Source: Halarcobacter sp. (lineage in GTDB: Bacteria > Campylobacterota > Campylobacteria > Campylobacterales > Arcobacteraceae). Taken from it: DNA of 64,000 bases. A program made the position numbers and the translations under genes. Under the pieces are notes generated by a model that was given only the letters and a program-made list of their open reading frames with translations, was not told the origin of the DNA and did not search any database. Of this stretch, positions 59,389 through 64,000 are shown piece after piece. The stretch covers positions 2,108,001-2,172,000 of the forward strand of contig NZ_OY780939.1 in NCBI RefSeq assembly GCF_963675975.1, in the 5' to 3' direction. Every line of letters starts with the position of its first letter. The first letter of the stretch is position 1.

Positions 59389-60281
59389 AACATTTTAAAT
59401 ATTATATAAGTTGTTGGAAAAGAGATTAAAATTCCATAACCAACAATTGCAGAACTAAGTCTTGGAGCTAATCCTGCCATAGAAGCAATAGCACCAGCTG
59501 TAATCATTGGAGCCATTCCTGCTTCAAGTATAGAAACAATTGAAGCTTGATTATCCCAAGAAAAAAGTATACATATTCCAAATGCAATTAATGGAGCAAT
59601 TACAAGTTTTACAATTAAAGCAACACTAAAAGGCTTGATTTCACTTCTTGGAAGTTTAAATTGAAGTTGTAGTCCAACTGCAACTAAAGCAATTGGTACT
59701 ATAGTTGAAGCAAGAGAGCTTAAAACTTTTGTAATAGTTTCATTAAATTCTACACCCATTAAAAATAGGGCGACAACTAATGATAAAAATGGTGGGAATG
59801 TTAATACTTTATAAACAATAATTTTAAAACTAATTTCAGTTTTACTAGAATAATATGAAGCAATAAAGGTTCCATATATTGCTAAAGCAATAAAAGTTCC
59901 CAATTGATCATATATAAGGACATAAGGTAAAGCACTTTCACCTATATAAGCATTTATAATTGGAATACCCATAAATGAAGAGTTTGTTAAAATTGCTACT
60001 AATAATAATGATCCAGTAATCTCTTTAGAAAAACTAAAAAACTTACATAAGTATAATATCAGTATAGCTGTAATAGTCATAACTAACCAAGCTATAATTA
60101 TAGGTATTAAAGCATCCATAGAAAAACTAAGTTTTGGAATTTGAAGCAAAATCATTGCTGGAAGCGAGATATAAATAGCAAATTGATTTAGGGTTGTAGC
60201 AGCATCTTTTGAAAAAATATGTAATCTTCTAATCCCATATCCTATTGCTATACACAATAGAATAAGTATAAAGTTTTCCAT
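59379..60281 (-). CDS. AEC-family (auxin-efflux-carrier-like) transporter
   Basis: A 300-residue membrane protein of about ten helices: IAIGYGIRRLHIFSKDA, NQFAIYISLPAMILLQIPKLS, LVAILTNSSFMGIPIINAYIG (about 95-115) and APLIAFGICILFSW. The NSSFMGIPI motif marks the AEC family, which exports small carboxylates or amino-acid derivatives. Its ATG overlaps the stop of the HxlR gene by one base, so it is probably under that regulator. Confidence 0.91.
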   Translation of the reverse strand: MENFILILLCIAIGYGIRRLHIFSKDAATTLNQFAIYISLPAMILLQIPKLSFSMDALIPIIIAWLVMTITAILILYLCKFFSFSKEITGSLLLVAILTNSSFMGIPIINAYIGESALPYVLIYDQLGTFIALAIYGTFIASYYSSKTEISFKIIVYKVLTFPPFLSLVVALFLMGVEFNETITKVLSSLASTIVPIALVAVGLQLQFKLPRSEIKPFSVALIVKLVIAPLIAFGICILFSWDNQASIVSILEAGMAPMITAGAIASMAGLAPRLSSAIVGYGILISFPTTYIIFKMLSF

Positions 60282-60673
60282 TAAGAGTGAAATCCTGCTT
60301 TTTCTGAGATTTTTAATTCACAACACTCTTTTTCGTCAGTCATTTTACCATGTTCGTTTGCATAAGAGATTCCCCATTCGTACATCTCTTTTAAAACTGG
60401 TTTTAATTTTTCACCACTTTTTGTTAAAGAATATACAACTTTTGGTGGAACTTCAGGAAAAACTTCCCTGTTTATAATATTTTTTTCTTCTAATTCTTTT
60501 AATTTAACTGTTAAAGTTTTTTGAGTAATTTCTGAAATGTTTTCATGCAGTTCTTTAAATCTTTTTTCTCCTGCAAGTAGTTGCCAAATAATTGATAGTT
60601 TCCATCTGTCATTAAAGATATCAAGAGTAATTGCAACTGAACATTTATACTCTTTATCATTTACATAATACAT
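60281..60673 (-). CDS. HxlR-family transcriptional regulator
   Basis: A 130-residue winged-helix HxlR protein: CSVAITLDIFNDRWKLSIIWQLL, GEKRFKELHENISEITQKTLTVKLKELEEKNII and REVFPEVPPKVVYSLTKSG. Cys at position about 11 (KECSVA-type) occurs in the place used by redox/quinone-sensing HypR/YodB regulators; a second CC pair is near the C-terminus (KECCELKIS). Two near-identical 35-bp elements lie upstream of the divergent exporter gene and of the downstream MFS gene, and are its probable binding sites. Confidence 0.93.
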   Translation of the reverse strand: MYYVNDKEYKCSVAITLDIFNDRWKLSIIWQLLAGEKRFKELHENISEITQKTLTVKLKELEEKNIINREVFPEVPPKVVYSLTKSGEKLKPVLKEMYEWGISYANEHGKMTDEKECCELKISEKAGFHS

Positions 60674-60724
60674 AATAAATCCTTTTCAAATTTGATTATA
60701 ACATAAATACTATAAAATTCCATA

Positions 60725-60773
60725 ACTTACCAAAAGTAAAGCAAGAGTATTTTAAGTTTGTAAGATATATAAT
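60725..60773 (+). promoter_or_regulatory. 35-bp element A and promoter for the DMT exporter gene
   Basis: Positions 60725-60759 match element B (61712-61746) at 33 of 35 positions. The core contains CTTAC-N10-GCAAG (60726-60745). A -10 TATAAT (60768-60773) follows 8 bases after. It lies between hxlR and the divergent exporter gene. Confidence 0.75.
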
Positions 60774-60797
60774 TCACAAAATTTTAAAAGGAAGAGT

Positions 60798-61703
60798 TTG
60801 AACAAAACAGAAAATAAAACAAAATATTTTATAGGAATGATTATAGCTATGATTTTTTGGGGAATAGCATGGACTTCAGGAAAAGTCACAATGGAACACT
60901 CAAGCCCTCAAGTTGCAGCTTTTTGGAGATATTTCATCTCATTTATTAGTATTATTCCTGTTGTATTTTATTTAAAAACCTCTCTTAAAACAGATAAAGT
61001 AGGAATTATATATATGATATTAGCTGGACTTTTAAGTGCAGCATTTAATTATCTGTTTTTTGTTGGTTTATCACATGGTGAAGCAGGATATGGAGGAACA
61101 ATAGTAACTTCATTGGTTCCACTACTAACTTATGTAATGTCAATATTAATTTTAGGAACAAAAGTAAATAGCAGACAAGTTGTTGCTTTATCGGTTGGAT
61201 TTTTTGGAGCTATTATACTATTACGAATTCCAATGGATGGATTAGGTTTTCTAAATATAAATAGTTCATATTTTTTATTATGTGCACTTGTATGGGCTGT
61301 TGTTACAATTTTAGCTCAAAAAGCATCTTCAAGAGCAAACCCTATGTTATATACTTTAATAGTATTTGGAATAACTAGTTTTGTAAATATGATTTTTGCA
61401 ATGCCATATCATCCTTTTGATTTTGCAAGTTTAGACTCTATATTTTGGTGGAATATACTTTTTATTGGACTTTTCTCAGGTACTTTTAGTATGACTTTAT
61501 TTTTTATTTCTGCAAGTCATTTAGGGGCACATCAAGCTGGTGTATTTATGTTTATTGTTCCAATTGGGGCAATTGTATCTAGTTGGATTGTATATGATGA
61601 GAGGATTATGTTATCGACAATAATTGGGTGTTTATTGTCATTTGTAGCAGTTATTTTATTTAATACTAAAAAAAGATTTAGAGCAAATATTAAAAAAAAT
61701 TAA
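60798..61703 (+). CDS. EamA/DMT-superfamily transporter
   Basis: A 301-residue ten-helix transporter starting at TTG with AAAAGGAAG upstream. Two EamA repeats: IAMIFWGIAWTSGKVTMEHS with AAFWRYFISFISIIPV, and a second repeat with FSMTLFFISASHLGAHQAGVFMFIVPIGAIVSSW. It probably exports toxic compounds or amino acids under HxlR control (element A). Not closely similar to the EamA protein at 45935. Confidence 0.91.
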   Translation: MNKTENKTKYFIGMIIAMIFWGIAWTSGKVTMEHSSPQVAAFWRYFISFISIIPVVFYLKTSLKTDKVGIIYMILAGLLSAAFNYLFFVGLSHGEAGYGGTIVTSLVPLLTYVMSILILGTKVNSRQVVALSVGFFGAIILLRIPMDGLGFLNINSSYFLLCALVWAVVTILAQKASSRANPMLYTLIVFGITSFVNMIFAMPYHPFDFASLDSIFWWNILFIGLFSGTFSMTLFFISASHLGAHQAGVFMFIVPIGAIVSSWIVYDERIMLSTIIGCLLSFVAVILFNTKKRFRANIKKN

Positions 61704-61711
61704 ATACCCTT

Positions 61712-61759
61712 ACTTACCTAAAGTAAAGTAAGAGTATTTTAAGTTTATAGTGTTATAAT
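61712..61759 (+). promoter_or_regulatory. 35-bp element B and promoter for the MFS operon
   Basis: Positions 61712-61746 repeat element A. The core is CTTAC-N10-GTAAG (61713-61732). An extended -10 TGT-TATAAT (61751-61759) follows 4 bases later. Confidence 0.77.
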
Positions 61760-61786
61760 TTCTCTCAAGATATGAAAAGGATAATT

Positions 61787-62941
61787 ATGCCAATAGCTTT
61801 AATTGCTCTTACTCTTAGTGCATTTGCAATAGGAACAACTGAATTTGTAACAGTTGGATTAGTACCAACAATTTCTAACGACCTCTTAATCTCTGTTCCC
61901 TCAACAGGATTGTTAGTTACAATGTATGCAGTTGGAGTAGCTATTGGAGCCCCAATTTTAACAGCCTTGTCTAGTAAATATAATAAGAAAGCAGTTTTAA
62001 TAATGGCAATGGTTGTTTTTTCTTTAGGTCACATAGTTTCTGCACTTTCTCCTAATTTTACAACATTATTATTAGCAAGAACTATAACAGGTCTAACACA
62101 TGGATTATTCTTTTCTATTGGAGCAACTATTGCTACAGGTTTAGTTTCTAAAGAGAAAGCAGCAAGTGCAATTGCTGTTATGTTTGGAGGTTTAACTGTA
62201 GCAATGGTATTAGGGGTTCCACTAGGAACATATATTGGCCAAGAATTTGGTTGGAGAAATACTTTTTTTATTATTTCCCTTTTAGGTACAATTGCATTTA
62301 TTAGTATAATTTTTTTATTGCCTAATAATATAAAAGTAACAACCCCTGACAAATTCTTTAATCAAATGAAAATCTTGGCAAACCCTAAACTTCTTATTGC
62401 TTATTTAATTACAATATTTGGTTTCGGTGGTCCCTTTATTGCATTTACTTTTTTAGTACCTATTTTAGAAAATATTACAAATTTTAAATCAACTATTATT
62501 TCATTAATTTTATTAGCTTTTGGAGCAGCAACAATAGTTGGTAACTATTTTGGTGGTAAATTTGCTGACAAGTTTGGAGTAGATAAAGTATTATTTGCTT
62601 TTTTTGCAGCTTTAAGTTTAACACTTCTTTCACTTAGTTTTTTTGCTCATAATCAAAGGATAACTATATTTATACTTTTTTTGTGGAGGATTTTTGCATT
62701 TGCAACAAGTCCAGCTTTACAGGCAAATGTTGTGAAAATAGCAACAACAAATGAACCCCATGCAGTGGATGTGGCTTCTGGGTTTAATATCAGTGCTTTT
62801 AATGTTGGTATTGCTTTATGGTCATCTGTTGGTGGTGCTGTAGTTGCAAACATAGGTTTGCTTCAAACAACATGGATATCTGCAATAATTGTATCTTTAT
62901 CATTGATTTTGATTACAATTGGATATAAATTACAAAAATAA
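61787..62941 (+). CDS. MFS-family drug/metabolite efflux transporter, AraJ/YdhP-like
   Basis: A 384-residue twelve-helix major facilitator: FAIGTTEFVTVGLVPTISNDL near the start, VGVAIGAPILTALSSKYNKK, ARTITGLTHGLFFSIGAT and LGVPLGTYIGQEFGWRNTFF. I take the ATG at 61787 with AAAAGGA upstream rather than 61772. It heads an operon with an MdaB-like quinone reductase, a YgiN-like monooxygenase and a nitroreductase, all consistent with quinone or nitro-compound stress. Confidence 0.92.
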   Translation: MPIALIALTLSAFAIGTTEFVTVGLVPTISNDLLISVPSTGLLVTMYAVGVAIGAPILTALSSKYNKKAVLIMAMVVFSLGHIVSALSPNFTTLLLARTITGLTHGLFFSIGATIATGLVSKEKAASAIAVMFGGLTVAMVLGVPLGTYIGQEFGWRNTFFIISLLGTIAFISIIFLLPNNIKVTTPDKFFNQMKILANPKLLIAYLITIFGFGGPFIAFTFLVPILENITNFKSTIISLILLAFGAATIVGNYFGGKFADKFGVDKVLFAFFAALSLTLLSLSFFAHNQRITIFILFLWRIFAFATSPALQANVVKIATTNEPHAVDVASGFNISAFNVGIALWSSVGGAVVANIGLLQTTWISAIIVSLSLILITIGYKLQK

Positions 62942-62953
62942 AAAGGAAAAATT

Positions 62954-63532
62954 ATGAAAAAAGCTTTAATTTTAAATGGACATCAATACTATGATAATGT
63001 TGCAGTGGGTAATTTAACTCAAAGTATTATTAATAGAGCAAAAGAGTTTTTTATAAAAAATGGATATGAAGTTTTAGAAGCTACTGTTGATAAAGAGTAT
63101 AATATAGAAGAAGAGAGTAAAAAACTTCAAGAAGCTGATGTGGTATTTTTTCAACATCCTGTTTATTGGATGGGTATGCCTTGGAAAGCTAAAAAATATT
63201 TAGATGAAGTATTAACACAAGGTGCACATTATGCTAGTGATGGACGAAGTAGAGATGATGCCTCAAAAAAATATGGTAGCGGTGGATTACTAGATGGTAA
63301 ATATATGATCTCTTTAACATATAACTGCCCAACAACAGAATTTGACAATAAAGATGGATATTTTGATGGTTTATCTTTAGATGAAGCAAATATTGCTGAT
63401 CATAAAATCTTCCAGTTTTGTGGATTAAAACCAACAGAAACATTTTCTGTTCATGATATTTTTAAAGGTGATTTAGATTTAAATAAAGAGTTAGATAGAC
63501 TTGAGTCAATTTTAACTAAAAACTTTTCATAA
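62954..63532 (+). CDS. mdaB: NAD(P)H:quinone oxidoreductase, MdaB-like
   Basis: A 192-residue flavodoxin-fold quinone reductase: KKALILNGHQYYDNVAVGNLT, EADVVFFQHPVYWMGMPWKAKKYLDEVLTQG (flavin site, about 57-87), YGSGGLLDGKYMISLTYNCPTTEFDN and LKPTETFSVHDI. These match MdaB (NADPH quinone reductase). In E. coli mdaB is paired with ygiN; here a YgiN-like gene follows. AAAAGGA precedes the ATG. Confidence 0.93.
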   Translation: MKKALILNGHQYYDNVAVGNLTQSIINRAKEFFIKNGYEVLEATVDKEYNIEEESKKLQEADVVFFQHPVYWMGMPWKAKKYLDEVLTQGAHYASDGRSRDDASKKYGSGGLLDGKYMISLTYNCPTTEFDNKDGYFDGLSLDEANIADHKIFQFCGLKPTETFSVHDIFKGDLDLNKELDRLESILTKNFS

Positions 63533-63553
63533 TAATATATTAAAGGATAATTA

Positions 63554-63847
63554 TTGGATAATATAACAGTAGTTGCGAATATTCAAATCAAAAAAGAGTT
63601 TGTTTCAGAAGTTTATGAGGTATTAGTTGAGCTTCATAAAAAAACAAATGAATTAGATGAGGGGTGTATATCTTACAAATTTCATAAAGATTTAGAAAAA
63701 GATAACTCTTTTACTTTTATTGAAGTTTGGGAAAATATTGAGTTTTTAAAACTTCATTCACAAAAAGAGCACTTTAAAAAATTTACTGACTTTATTGAGG
63801 GTAAAATTGAAAGTATGAATGTTCAAAAGTTAGAACAAGTTAAATAA
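63554..63847 (+). CDS. Antibiotic-biosynthesis-monooxygenase (YgiN-like) protein
   Basis: A 97-residue ABM-fold protein starting at TTG (AAAGGA upstream): VVANIQIKKEFVSEVYEVLVELHKKT, ELDEGCISYKFHKDLEKDN, FTFIEVWEN and HSQKEHFKKFTDFI. It resembles YgiN quinol monooxygenase, which works with MdaB in a quinone redox cycle. Position between mdaB-like and nitroreductase genes supports this. The start is TTG, not ATG. Confidence 0.9.
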   Translation: MDNITVVANIQIKKEFVSEVYEVLVELHKKTNELDEGCISYKFHKDLEKDNSFTFIEVWENIEFLKLHSQKEHFKKFTDFIEGKIESMNVQKLEQVK

Positions 63848-63862
63848 ATAAAAAGGATAAAC

Positions 63863-64000
63863 ATGGAAAAAACATTTATGGAAGCAATGGATTTTAGACA
63901 TGCTTGTAAAGTATTTGATGAAACAAAAAAGATTTCAGAAGAAGATATTACATATATTTTAGAAGCAGGTAGAAAGTCTCCTTCATCTTTTGGTATGGAA
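63863..64000 (+). CDS. Nitroreductase-family oxidoreductase, 5' part
   Basis: The first 46 codons of a gene that runs off the window: [20 protein letters not shown] and [14 protein letters not shown]. The R-x-x-x-x-F and the Pro-Ser-Ser phosphate loop are typical of FMN-dependent NfsB-type nitroreductases. AAAAGGA precedes the ATG. It is the fourth gene of the HxlR-linked operon; the remainder is unseen. Confidence 0.8.
   Translation, partial: MEKTFMEAMDFRHACKVFDETKKISEEDITYILEAGRKSPSSFGME

Noticed and set aside
1-64000. CRISPR array, tRNA, rRNA or insertion sequence
   Set aside because: No regularly spaced direct repeats, no cloverleaf or rRNA sequence, and no transposase was seen; the region was read by eye, so a diverged small RNA could be missed.

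Overview
The window is strongly AT-rich, densely packed bacterial DNA. Gene content points to Campylobacterota, most likely an Arcobacter-like genus: a Wolinella/Campylobacter-type formate dehydrogenase locus with fdhD and modE, a tungstate importer, a short DsrE-type YedF, PAS and chemotaxis proteins of the Arcobacter kind, and almost exclusive use of A/T-ending codons. No rRNA, tRNA, insertion sequence, CRISPR array or phage structural gene was seen.

2-12996: a molybdo/tungsto-enzyme island on the + strand. It runs fdhA (3' part only), fdhB, fdhC, a terminator, then fdhD, a two-repeat Cys protein, modE, a divergent NifS/IscS-like protein, moeA, a WtpABC-like oxyanion importer, a TupABC tungstate importer, a small protein and a YedF-like protein. 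Together these genes make the formate dehydrogenase, import molybdate/tungstate, insert the metal into its cofactor, sulfurate the cofactor and sense the metal.

13009-20682: chromosomal housekeeping and signalling. This holds an HMGL-type aldolase, a bicistronic soluble PAS/chemoreceptor pair, mutS2, mscS, a threonine aldolase and a RelE/ParE-type toxin-antitoxin pair.

20766-28231: an accessory island, all genes on the - strand. The spacers carry integron attC-like recombination sites (four complete, two half sites), but no integrase gene lies in the window. It therefore looks like an integrase-less cassette cluster (CALIN). Cargo includes a NERD-helicase, a protein with a HEPN-like motif, a CHAT (caspase-like) protease, small secreted or membrane proteins and a RhuM-family protein. 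This is the most unusual region of the window.

28587-49552: mixed core genes. These include a DUF748/AsmA-like giant, LysR-YeiH-TauE sulfur-compound export genes, dapE, a K+ channel, an ORF6N protein, AldA, a diguanylate cyclase, a cold-shock protein, a MocR regulator divergent from a PNPOx-like gene, two copies of an unrecognised protein each followed by a GNAT acetyltransferase, DoxX, and ribB behind an FMN riboswitch.

49920-64000: stress and redox modules with local regulators. A TetR gene and a DUF1348 gene share an operator. An AraC gene precedes an NmrA/QorB-like oxidoreductase. A three-gene operon (TusA/ferritin-like, acyl-CoA-dehydrogenase-like, PhnD-like) has an unusual leader. At the right edge an HxlR regulator is flanked by two near-identical 35-bp elements that control a DMT exporter and an MFS/MdaB/YgiN-like/nitroreductase operon, which runs off the end of the window.
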